A stretch of 64,000 nucleotides of DNA from Daucus carota subsp. sativus (taxonomy: Eukaryota > Streptophyta > Magnoliopsida > Apiales > Apiaceae): contig NC_030384.2 in NCBI RefSeq assembly GCF_001625215.2, positions 40,396,390 through 40,460,389 of the forward strand, read 5' to 3'. Made by a program: the position numbers and the translations under genes. Positions 1 to 11,300 of the stretch are shown piece after piece (the stretch's first letter is position 1; each line of letters opens with the position of its first letter). Below the pieces are notes generated by a model. It saw nothing but the letters and a program-made list of their open reading frames with translations, did not search any database and was not told where the DNA came from.

Positions 1-670
1 TAACTAAAATAAGAGTTTGTCAGCTCATCTCTGTGCTGTAACTTTATAAATTTGGTTTCAAATGACAGTCGCCTCTAAGAAAACTTGTTGCACTGTGAAG
101 GGAAAGATGGAAAATTTTTGCATGGAAATAACTTCAGTAAACAAATGGAAGGAGAAAGCACCAAAAAGGAGCAGCTTTAAATCACATAATCAAGCTGCCT
201 TCACTTGCCTAAAAATATAAATCAGAGAAGAGAATATGAGATTAGAATCATTAGACTGTAATCTTGTTTAGATTATGGCCTTGCAGAATCTACCTTGACT
301 TGAATCCTTTGTCAGACTCTATTAAGGTCTTTCCACCATGTCCTGTGGTTCTAGTTTCCTCAGTATTGTAAAAGATACTCTCAACAACAGAACTGAAGAG
401 ATATGGAATACTGATTGCCTAAAGATACTACAATGGAAAAATATATAACTCTAGCTGGTGCAATAAAATTAGCCATCAGCCGACCATTTGCATTAAATAA
501 TACTCATTGAATACATTAAAACACAAACTCCTGTCTCGAGATACAGAATAAAGAAATGCAAGAAGCATACAGAAAAAAGAGAAACTACTACTCTGGCCGC
601 ATCCATAATCAGGTCTATACTTACAACCAAAATGAAATCTTCCCATCTACATGATAATTAGTCACCAATA
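1..670. other. 3' flank of the LYM gene; no separate gene seen
   Basis: This stretch follows the stop codon of the minus-strand LYM gene and probably holds its 3' UTR and downstream sequence. No reading frame here resembles a known protein, and no clear transposon ends are visible. Confidence 0.5.
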
Positions 671-3080
671 TTACAATGAGAAGGATGACATTCCCTTTAA
701 AAGCAAAGCCACAACGAGTGCGACCGGAAATCTAGTAAAGGAATTCACTAGAGAGGATGCACCCGAGTTACTATTACCTGAGAAGCTTCCTGTTGGGCCA
801 TTTGCAGGAGGGTATCCAAGGACTGCCCCGGTCGACGGCACCACAGTGTTCGGAATGGTTGCTCCAGGGCCGCCAGATTCAATAGGTGAAGGTGCTGGAG
901 CAAATAATGAATTTGGGCCAACTACAGTCGGTGGAGCTATAAGTGGTGGAAAGAGTTGTGGTCCTGTATCATATTTAGCAACAAGTACAGACAACTTAAG
1001 TACAGACAGCTCAAGAGTTGTCTTCGGTAGTCATATGTGTGTGTGTGTTTAGTTCTATAGAATCACAGGTGAAAATATATAGATGGGATCATAATGTTTC
1101 TTAACCAGAAAGTTCCCAAATAAGTATCTGCAGTCTATAAAGTTGAAAATTAATATGCTCAACACCGCAATATTAGAATGGAAACATCATAAACTATATG
1201 TTACATGTTCTTTACCATATAATTAGTGATTCAAGATAGAGAAAAACAGGAATGACCACATCAAAGATTAAGAAACTGATTTCTCAAAAAAAATCCCCTT
1301 TAGCAAACAAAATTTGAGAGAACAAATTGACCCAAGGCTAGCTTTTGTACATAAATGCCACATTATATACCAAAAATGTAAAGAGAGCAGTTTCATATCT
1401 CTTACCTGGGCATCGAGGTTGGAGAGATGAAGATAATCTGCAGAGAAGACAAGAAAGTATTAAGGGAACTGCTATATTTCGGAACACGGAAATTAACCTA
1501 GAAGAAAATTGGAAATAATAAAATGTTAGATAAAGTCATACGTAGTGATAATAGTTCCATTGACAAATCCCCCATAATTACAGGAGGTAACATTGCAGCC
1601 AGCACTACTTTGTTGCATTGTAACATTTCCGAGCATGAGATTGCTATTTTTGCATTGCATGCTAGAACAGGAAACCGCCAACGATGCTGGCGTGCAATAT
1701 AAACTGCATCAAAACCATATTCAAGTCCATCAACACAAGTCCAACGATAATTTATAGAAGATTTAAATCTAATAGAAAAAATAAAGTCAAATGCAAGAAA
1801 ACTAACATACTTCCGACTCCCGGGAACGCAACTGCATTGCACACAATGACTTGAAGTAATTGCATAACTTCCATTTGGCACCATCAAGCCATAATCCGAG
1901 GCATACTTTGGAAAATTAGATGGACAAGCTGAAAACATTACCATTGCATACTATAAGAAATTATCAAAAATAAATGGTGTTCACTACATAATACATATAC
2001 TGAAGTACTGGCAATTACATTACTAAAAAAGAGCCTGGTGCCACATAACTTTTGGTTGAAGGGGATTTCTGGTTCCACTACTGCAATTTTTCAGTACATA
2101 TGGCATATATGGCAATTACACAAGTGCGGTAACTAAGCAACACAGATATAAAGGGCATTGGTTTTATATATTAAGCACAAAATATATTATGCTAATTTCA
2201 ACAAATCAATGGCACAAATCCCACAATACAGTATATACTTAATTCAACATCAATACTCTTCCATTCAAGTTTTAATAGACTACCCAGCAAACACAAACTA
2301 TACTTTAAACCACACAAACACCACAAGGGCCATAATAAAATAAATGATTAATCACATCAAGTCTACCACTACCTACAATTTAACAAGAAGCACATAATAA
2401 CAAAGGGTATCATAATTACCAGAAAGCGGTATAGCTAGGATATCACCATCCTTAATAGCCGGACCACCCAACGCATTAACAGTCTCTAGATCAGTGATAG
2501 TAGTTGAATATCTCGTCGCAATACCAGACAATGTATCCACAGGTTTCACCACATAAGACAAATAAATAGCAGGAAAATTGTTATCAGTGCCATTAAAACA
2601 AGTACAAGGCAAAGGAACAACAAGACTCTGACCAACATCAAGCACAGAAGGGTCAGACACAGAATTAGCCTCTTTAAGTTGATCAGCCGACACAAGACCC
2701 CCATAAATCGAATCAGCAATGCTCGAAAGAGTATCCGAAGGTCGAGTCTTGTAATGGGTGGACACAGATTTCCTAATGCCATCAACACAAGAACAGCTTA
2801 TTGGGACTTTGAGGAAAAGCTGAGAAGGGAGAATGTGGTTTTCAACATCTGGGTAAGAAATGTCAATGGCATTGGCTGTGAGGAGAGAAACTGGGTCTAT
2901 TTGAAAAAGAGAAGCAACTTCAGAGACTTTGAGGTCTGTGTATAAAGTGTAACCAAGTAAAGAGTTGCAAGAATCTGAGTTTGAACATGGCTCAATAGTG
3001 GACTTGGAAGCTACGCCAGACAAATCTGAAAAAACCAACACTATGCAGAAAAGGAGAAAGATTGGTTTACCACTAACCAT
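671..3080 (-). CDS. LYM3: LysM domain GPI-anchored protein (LYM1/LYM3 type)
   Basis: Predicted plasma-membrane LysM protein of the LYM1/LYM3 family, which binds peptidoglycan-type glycans in plant immunity. CDS = complement(join(671..963, 1406..1437, 1542..1703, 1811..1928, 2420..3080)), 421 aa, close to the family length. Residues 1-25 form a signal peptide. LysM units lie at about 110-157 and 176-219, with a degenerate one at about 44-92. They are separated by CxC motifs (SCSC 95-98, PCTC 158-161). Exons 2-3 encode a Cys-rich segment including the motif SCSSMQCKNSNLMLGN. The C-terminal part is Pro/Ser-rich (FAPAPSP) and ends in a hydrophobic tail typical of GPI addition; no kinase domain follows. 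A 32-nt microexon (1406-1437, encoding LSSSLQPRCP) is needed to keep the frame. LYM1 and LYM3 cannot be separated by sequence reading alone; the symbol follows the neighbouring genes. Confidence 0.93.
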
Positions 3081-3753
3081 TTTGAAAGGTGTTCAAGAAA
3101 AATGAAGTCTTGTGAAGATTGGATGTGAAAAAACGAATCTTTTTTTTGTTCCTTTCTTGATTAAGCTAAAGATTATAATCTTAAAAGCTTTAGATATGAA
3201 ATTAACTGATGGGGTTTAAAAATAGCTCAAGAAACACAAATACAAGTTTGATGGGTAGATTTGCAAGTGGAAAGATATGAACTTGAAATGATTTCTAAAA
3301 TGGGTTCTAGGGTTTAAGGGTCTTTAGGGTTTCTTTCTCCTCTAACAAGTGATTTTTCCAGCTAGTGATGAAGAAAGATAATGGGTTTTTAAAAAAGATT
3401 GAAACTTGCGAGAATTAATTATGAATTAGAGTTAAAAAGATTCAAAAAAACAAGTAGTAATACAAAACATGAAAAACAGAGAGAAAAGAAATGTAGTTGA
3501 GAAAACAGAGGAAAGCCCAAAAACACAACGGGAAGAAGAAAACAGAGAGCTAGTACAGTCTTTTGAGTTTTATTTATTATTGTTTCATTGTTCCGACACA
3601 AGTCTGCTCCTAGATCTACGAGCCTTTGAACTAGGTCTTAAATGACAAATCTACCCTTTTGTTTCAAACCCTAAATACCGTTTTAGTTGCAGGTTAAGAC
3701 AGTGGTTAGGAGATGGAGTGAGGGCAATAAGGTAGTTGTAGTGTAAATTGTGA
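3081..3753. other. 5' flank of the LYM gene
   Basis: Likely 5' UTR and promoter of the minus-strand LYM gene, rich in purine runs on the plus strand. It ends at the 10-bp target duplication (3744-3753) of the Mutator-like element. No other gene is seen. Confidence 0.5.
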
Positions 3754-5023
3754 GGCTCCTTCAAATTACTAACCACCTTGAACAACTTTTTTACAAAACT
3801 AACCATCTTTTTTTTCATTTTGCAAATATGACCACCCTAAATCACGAACCCTCCGGCGAACATAGCGAGGGAGCAAGGGCGAACACCATATTTTCCATCG
3901 CCCCATGCAAAGGCGAACAATATGTAATTGTTCAGTGGTGTTTGCCCCTTCCCTGGGCGAACACAGTGTGGTCAAAATGTGGAATGAGCGTGTCTCTTTC
4001 TCTTGGTGTGGCTAGCGACCAGCCCTTGTGGGCTTCTGAGTGCGAAGTGTTGGCTGTGCTCTTGTTACCTTCTCTATAAATTCTAAACTCTACTGGTGTA
4101 CGTACCACCTAATATGCTGTCGTAAAAATTTCCTAATTGATTAATTTCCGTAATATTATTAATTGATTTGATTTTTGTAATTCTATTAATTTTTATAAGT
4201 TTTTTATTTATTAAAATTAAAATATTATATCATTTTAAATATGAAAAATTATAGAATTTATGATGTAAATATATATTTCTTAATAAATAACCAGTACAAT
4301 AATAACTAAATATTAAATAATATTTTAATATTAAAATACACACGATACGATTTTCACTTTGATTAATTCTTTCGATTAATTCCTGATTTTTGATTAATCT
4401 ATATCGGTAGTTCAACCGACTAGGTCCGATAGATATCTTTTACATATAATTTTTAATTTCTTTTGTTATCGACTAAAAACTAAAAAGTGGTGATAACTTG
4501 ATCGATTTTTTTTCTCTAGAATATTCAAGATTTTTTTTGTATTAAAACACTAACGAATTTTATTCGTGTACTCCCTCCGGTCCATTATATAGGACGTTTG
4601 ATTTTTTACACTTATCTTTAGGAATTTTGACCATATATTTAAAATTGATATAATATTTACGAAATACAATTCAATATTTACGAAACAACACATTTAATTT
4701 ATAGTGTTTTTAATTTTTTTATAAATAAAATAATCATATTTTTCAGTTTATTTGAATTTTTTTAAATAAAATAAACGAATGAAATAAACGAAGTGTTGAA
4801 TTTTAAAAACAAAATATTTAACAAAAATAAACACTGTGTTCGCCCCTGCATGGGGCGTTCACAGTTAGGACAGTAAATGTGTTCGCCCTTTCTTCGGGCT
4901 TACAAAAATTTTTTCCACCCAGTTGTGTTCGCCTGATTAGGGTGGTTAGTTTTGTGAATTGAAAATTTGGATGGTTAGTTTTGTAAAGATTGTGTTCCGG
5001 GTGGTTATAAATTTGAAGGAGCC
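3754..5023. mobile_element. Non-autonomous Mutator-like DNA transposon (1,270 bp)
   Basis: Perfect 14-bp outer inverted repeats (GGCTCCTTCAAATT at the left, its complement at the right) extend as imperfect inverted repeats of about 90 bp, sharing segments such as ACAAAACTAACCATC. The element is flanked by an exact 10-bp direct repeat, TAAATTGTGA, at 3744-3753 and 5024-5033. A 9-10 bp duplication with long terminal repeats starting in G fits Mutator-like elements. Subterminal GC-rich motifs (GGCGAACA/GTGTTCGCC) occur several times in each arm, facing inward. There is no transposase; the small frame at 3750-4079 overlaps the left repeat and looks fortuitous. A CTCCCTCCG motif near 4571 hints at an older nested MITE end. 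Confidence 0.88.
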
Positions 5024-5033
5024 TAAATTGTGA

Positions 5034-5437
5034 TGTGTAATAGAATTATGAGCATCTGAAGACTGAAATGTACCCCACTTCTTTTTCAGGCATGCAGCAA
5101 GGAACCATTTGGATTTATTGTATAATCGCAGAATATATAAAATAGATATTGAGTGATGCAACTGTAAAGTGAAAATGTTAAATGAGAATCCGAAGAAGGA
5201 AGAACCATGCTTTTACAAAACTACTTGACGTGTTTAGTCTGCAAAACTTGTTTCGATCCGCCCCACCCTTCTCATGCCCTCTCATCTATTTTGTACGGTG
5301 AATCGTGATAATGTTAAATCCTTTTTGCGGTATTTTTTGGTATGCTGTCGAGGAGTGTTTTGTTCTCCGGAAAAGTGTTAGTGAAAAAACTGTCGTTATA
5401 AAAAATAAATAATTGTTTAATGATGTTTTAATATATA
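5034..5437. other. Intergenic, AT-rich
   Basis: Sequence between the Mutator-like element and the Helitron. Nothing gene-like is seen. Confidence 0.5.
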
Positions 5438-5842
5438 CTAGCCTTTAACCCGTGCAAAGCACGGGCGGGTATAGAATTCGTAATTTATTAATTATAATTT
5501 AAATTTTAACATTATCTTATTAGTATTTTAGAATTGATGAATTGGATTTTAATCAGATTATATTTACCCACTGATTATATTTTTTGGACGACTACAAATT
5601 ATATCAATGTCGGTTTATTATAATATAGTATATAAATTATATTTAAAAGAATAATGGTGGAGTTTTTATCTTGTACAACATCTCAAGTGTTTGTAATTTA
5701 AACAGTATAAAACTCTTTTAATATTGTAAGAGTAAGAGAAGTTTATATGTGACAGACTTGTGGTTACAAAGGAGATGACCAAACCAAAATTTTGTACGAC
5801 TACAAATTATACCTATGTTGGCTTATTATAGTATAGTATAGA
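5438..5842 (-). mobile_element. Short non-autonomous Helitron (405 bp)
   Basis: Read on the minus strand, the element begins TCTATACTATACTATAATAAG just after an A (5843). It ends with a hairpin CCCGTGCTTTGCACGGG, then TTAAAGG and a terminal CTAG (5438-5441), followed by T. A 5' TC, a 3' hairpin about 10 nt before CTRR, and insertion between A and T are the standard Helitron signature. No Rep/helicase is encoded, so it would depend on another element. The 5' end is less certain because it sits in TA-rich sequence. Confidence 0.72.
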
Positions 5843-7811
5843 TATATATATATATATAGGCTCATGATCAAATAGAAACCACTCCTAAAATAAAAACTAC
5901 AAACCAGTTTACCTACCACTATTTATAACTACGGGTGTCACTAATTTATATTGCACTAATCACTATTTTTATACAGTATGCAAACAGCAATTTTTATTAT
6001 CAAAATTGAGAAAATCTATTTATCTAAATTATTGATAATCGATTATAGATGATCAAACTATATATATGAGTCTTAAAATGCATGTCGAGCTCTGGTCCTT
6101 CAATATAAACAATTGAGATAATGGCATTTTCAAAAGCACCTGGACCTACTTTTTGTAAAAACAACTTTCGAAATAAAAACGGATATTCTGAAAAATTATT
6201 TTTATATTTGTCAAATAGTTATTTAGCAAAAAATTATTGTTATTGTCCCAACAACGATGTCAACGCGCCTACGTACTCTGATTGCCTTTATTAGATATAA
6301 ATTATTGGATTTATTGAGCCACGTCTCCAATTCTATTTTTGAAAATCATAATATTTGACAACCAGGTGCTTGGGCCAAATAGACGTATTGAACAGAGTTA
6401 CAGTTTGTATGATTTTGAAATTATTGAAGAGTGATTTAAAAATCAAAATATTAAACATTCATCGGTGATAGACAAAAGGTGCAAATTCTCAATTATTGAT
6501 TATTTTCATAATTGTCATTATTGTTTTGTTATTTTTGACTAGATTTTTTTTCAAGGTTTGATTAATACATTTGAGACTACTTTCTTGGAGGCTGAGCATA
6601 TATTTACTGTGCACACTTATTTAAGAATTTATTTAATGAATGTAAGAATACGGGAATAAGAAAGTAAGTCTAGGTTGCTACATATTATGATCTCCTTATA
6701 AATTAAATGCACGAGTAACTTGAAAAAGGCCCTACTTATTAACTCATCTATTACTCTTTTGTCATATTCAACATGTACTTACTCATCTCCTTACATGTAT
6801 ATTATAGGGTTCATCAACGATCTTAGATACAACGTGTTAATATTTAGAGTCTATTGTTAAAGTGATAGTTTTGCGAACAATAAATATGAAGTTTTTAATA
6901 TTATCATTAATATAAGTACAAAGACATCAGGATAGTATCAATGTTTAACGAAATTTAAAACAGTCAGCATATGATTATATGCATGTTCTTCTGCATTACA
7001 ATCCTAGACATTACAAATACAAAAGACAAGTAATAAATATATCAATCATTTGCATGAAAATATATAATTTGACATGATATTTTTTATTGATAACTGAACA
7101 TCACGATACATATAATACACATATTACCACATATCCTCTATTTTACAACATAAATAGGTCAAAATGATAACTTATTTTGCGATTTGTTAGTTTGAATGAA
7201 TTGTCCGGCAATTACTTCGTTTACCTTTAATCTAGGTTCGAGATTGTCAATCCTTCAAATTAAATATAAAATTATCACTATAACGTGACAACAAAGATGT
7301 TCGTTTACCACCAGAAAAATGACATACATGACCAAAAGGTTAATAATCGACGACCAACATTAATTTTTCAACTAACACTAAGTTCCATTCAAATAATAAA
7401 TTTGTAAAAGCAAAGGTCATTTTTATTTTTGATTAAAGCAAAGGTCGCTTAATTACAAAAATATTTAGGTATAAAATAGAAATATAAGTGAATTAGTAAA
7501 AGAATAACAAATACAAAACAGGATATCATTTATAAGTCAAAGATCTTTTAAAGTAAAGCATCCTAATTTTTACAAAAAAATTATATTAATTTTTTTAACC
7601 TAAAATAATAAAGTGCCGAACAGACTTGCCTCTTATTTGTTTTACACTTTCCATCTTCATTCAGGGTCACTGAATTATTTTAAAAATATAAATAACAATT
7701 TTATAATATTTAAATTACAAATTCAGTTTCTAGAATTATAAACTCATGAGTTCGATTTTTGATCCCATTTATCTATACTCGAAACTACTAGCAAGTATAT
7801 CAATAATAGTA
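5843..7811. other. AT-rich intergenic stretch
   Basis: About 2 kb of AT-rich DNA with no reading frame of note and no clear paired transposon ends. Probably decayed repeats. Confidence 0.5.
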
Positions 7812-8114
7812 CTCCCTCCGTCCCTATTTATCTGTCCACTTTGGAAGTAAAAATTTGTCCCTATTTATCTGTCCATTTATACTTTCAAAACTAATTTAAT
7901 GATAGTTTTTCAAATATATCTCCATAATTTCAATTTTCAAGGCTTGACTTATTTAAAACTTGGTTGAATTCATGTTTTCAAGACATAAAGTAGGGGTATT
8001 CCACTATTTTCAAGATATTAATTAGAGGTATTTAATGAAAAAGTTTATACAATCAATTATTCATTGGTATGTGTTTTTTTTTCAAAATAGACAGATAAAA
8101 AGGGACGGAGGGAG
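7812..8114. mobile_element. Stowaway-like MITE (303 bp)
   Basis: Terminal inverted repeats CTCCCTCCGTCCCTATTTATCTGTC and its near complement ending GGGACGGAGGGAG, flanked by TA dinucleotides (7810-7811, 8115-8116). This is the Tc1/mariner-type Stowaway pattern. The left end carries a second copy of the inner motif GTCCCTATTTATCTGTCCA about 40 bp inside. It lies about 270 bp upstream of the ELG1 start codon. Confidence 0.88.
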
Positions 8115-8202
8115 TAATTAACTACTATATGAACCGCACGAATTGATTTCATAATGATGAGCGCCTAAGAGAAAAATGGCCGTGTACACATCCAATTAGC
8201 GT

Positions 8203-8211
8203 GGCGGGAAA
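8203..8211 (-). promoter_or_regulatory. E2F-type site upstream of ELG1
   Basis: GGCGGGAAA (TTTCCCGCC on the minus strand) matches the plant E2F/DP consensus exactly. It lies 177 bp before the ELG1 start codon, where a proximal promoter element would be expected. Many plant replication genes carry this site for G1/S expression. Use of the site here is inferred. Confidence 0.6.
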
Positions 8212-8387
8212 ATATCTACGCCGTTTCCCTCCATTCCTCCTTTTGATAATACAAATACAACGGGTCTGTATTATTTGCTTAATTTCATATATTTGACGTG
8301 CTTATATTTATTTATATATGCCCCAGCCCCCAAATCAAAACATCGACAAACCCTAATTCTTCTTCGATTCACAATTCAGCTTATCTA

Positions 8388-11300
8388 ATGGACAATCCAG
8401 CCGACGTCACGGCCGGAGTCACTGATCTCCGAACGCCGCCGCCGTCATCGCGACTTCGCCGGCGATTAGTTCAGTCCACATTGTTCCCGCACACATCTCC
8501 CGACACTGCCACCGCCGGCGATAATTGTGACCGAGACGACGATCGCGATGACGACGAAGATGAGGAGTATTGTGGTGGCAGTCTGAAGAAGAAGACGAAG
8601 AAGAAGCCACGAAAGACAAAAGCAATTACGCCCAAATCGCGGGCGTCGAAGAAGGTGCGAGTGTGGTTTGTTTCGTAATTGTGTAAATTGGCTTTTAATG
8701 GTTTGAAATTGCATGAATTCCATGTTTATAATTATATAATAATAATTTTATTGGTTTCGAGTGTAGTTTTAACCTAAATTCTACTAGAGTGTTCATTTAT
8801 CGAGGTTTAAGTGTATATATAATTGTTTATATGTTTATATTGCTATATAATTTGTAATGGTGATTGACTGTTGTACCTTTTTCATTTTGTTTTTGTTGGT
8901 TATTTGATAAATGTTATATTTCAGCTGAAATGATTAATATGTAAATCAGGTTGTAGTAACTAATAAGGAGGTTCCAAAGAAGGGTGTAGCTGATGAAGAA
9001 TCTCCGATAACTAACAGTAAGTGAAATGTTTTTAGTTCTGGTTACTTATTGGCAGGACGTTAACAAATTGAAGGACTGTGATATGATGGTACAAAGATAG
9101 GTTTGAGTGAGTTATAAGTGGCGAAGATTTATTGTTTTGTTTCTCTTTCTTCTTTTTCTGCAGAGTCTAATTTCTTTGTAAAAGTTTCTGAGAAACGACA
9201 ACAAAAAATACAGCAAAAAGATCAATCTTGTGTTGGTTCGGTGGAGGATGATAATAAATCTAGTTCACACGAGGATGTTGCCAAATGCAGTTCGCCTCCC
9301 GACTCTAAAGCCAGTATGTTTATATTGCATTAATTACCGAGAAGTAGCTTCTTTAAATTCTTCAAGATAAGACGATGAGCATGAGCTTTATAGGGCAATA
9401 ATTTTCTATGTTAATAGTCTCATGTTCGTATATACCTCATTTAATGTAGTGCATCAACCAATAAATACATTCAGTCCTGATTGAGAAATATTTCAAATGG
9501 CCTAGTCCCGGTTCTAGATATTTTAAAGCGGACACTTGTCTCCTCTTAAGAATAAGAGGTCTAGGGTTCAAGTTTCAACCCCGGTGGGAGCAGGGTGCTT
9601 TATTATTTAAATACCTTCAAGTGACCTTTAGTCTTTTACCAAGTAAAAAACAAAGATTTTTGATGGAGGTAACAAGCTCTTAATGGCAAGTAATTTTTAT
9701 GTGCTTCTGCAAAGTATGTTTAGCAGTGCAAGTCTCCGAGATTGACAGTATGTCGATCCGTGGCCATATTGCCGTGTTGGACAAGGACGAGAAGCGAATC
9801 GTAGTAAATGCTAATGTTTTCATGTAACTTGTTTACCAAACATCATTGTGGTAGTTAAAGCCCAACCATGAAGGACCTACACAATCGATATTATCTGCAC
9901 ATGCATGCTTTATCAGTGAGATAAAGAGATAAACACATCAGTCAATAATCTAGAATCAATATGACATGTTAGTGATTATACTTAGGAGGCTCCTGGCAGA
10001 AGCAAAGACATTTTAGCTATCTTAAACTAGCTGTTGACCATGAACCAAGTTCTTATGCTACGCGCAGCTTTCATAACTCTTCACTTGTGTCATAGATAAG
10101 TAATGTCATATGTTCAGCTACAGCTAGATTTGTTTCTGATACTCAAATTTTAAATACATAAAGTTCAAAAACCATCCATATTAAAATTTGATAAAGGTTA
10201 AAGTTTTATGGTCAGACAAGTTAGCAAGGTAGTGTTAGAGTTACAGAAATTTATTTGTCTTTCCTAAGTCATCTGTCTGTTTTGCTATTGATTTAAATGC
10301 TTGATCCCAGATACTATTTTTTTTGGCCCTAGACCCTGCTATATGTGCGGGATACACTTGGTATGTTTGGTTTGGGACTTGGGTTACAATAGAATCATAT
10401 GCAAGTATGAATAAGATATAGGAGAATCAGATCTTAGTGGCTGTGCATTTGTTGTCTTCTTAACTTAAATTGGCATTGCTACCGCCTCTCCGCTTTATAT
10501 GCATATATAACTTATCTTTGTTATATTAACATAATGCTTTTGCTGAGAATGGTCGTTTTGTAAAAGGCAACTATTTACATGTAGTTGTAGATGCATCAAT
10601 CATCTCATTATCATTGAGTGTACAATAATAGTGATTTTTTTAACTTGCTAAATCATTTAGATGATGAAAAGAGTCCTCAGCGGCGCAAGCGTCGTTGTAG
10701 TGCTACACCAGAGAATCAAGGTACTAGTGCTACACGTAAGAAGCGCCGTGTAAGTGCAACACCTGAAAAGCGTGGGAAGAATACTACACCAAAGCAAAAA
10801 GTGGTAGTCAGCGGCTCAAACGGAAAATCTGAGCAGATAAGGGATCCCACACAGGGTGAACATACATCACAATTAATTCCAAATTTGCGTTTAGAGGCAA
10901 AACTGAAAGCTGAGGTTTGTCAATTACTTCTGTTCTCCCCCTTTCTGTAGTGTAGCTATGACTCTCAGTGATTGAATAGTTTGTTCACCTTCTGTTAGTC
11001 TTCTCAATTTAAAAGGTCAATTTCATCTTCATATATAGTATTGAGATTACTGTAGTGATATTAGTTCCACAGTGGTTTTAGTCAGACCTGAATTTTGTCT
11101 TACTTTGATTTTCTATTAACTAGGAAAATTCACGAATATATGGAGGAAGACAAATACATCCATTTTTCTCGTCCAGGAAAATGGTCAAGAGAAATCAGAA
11201 TGGAACTGATGAGAACAATTGGTCATTGGTTGATAAGAAGGATAAAAGCATCACTGTTAGACCTATTCACGTGTTTGAACAAGTCAAGGTATGTTGAGTC

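Noticed and set aside
651..1052. 133-codon plus-strand frame
   Set aside because: It is the reverse strand of the last LYM exon; the minus-strand reading gives the Pro-rich GPI tail.
3750..4079. 109-codon frame in the Mutator-like element
   Set aside because: It begins inside the terminal repeat and reads through subterminal motif arrays; no transposase motif.
8466..8723. Minus-strand frames over ELG1 exon 1
   Set aside because: They mirror the Asp/Lys-rich codons of exon 1; no independent support.
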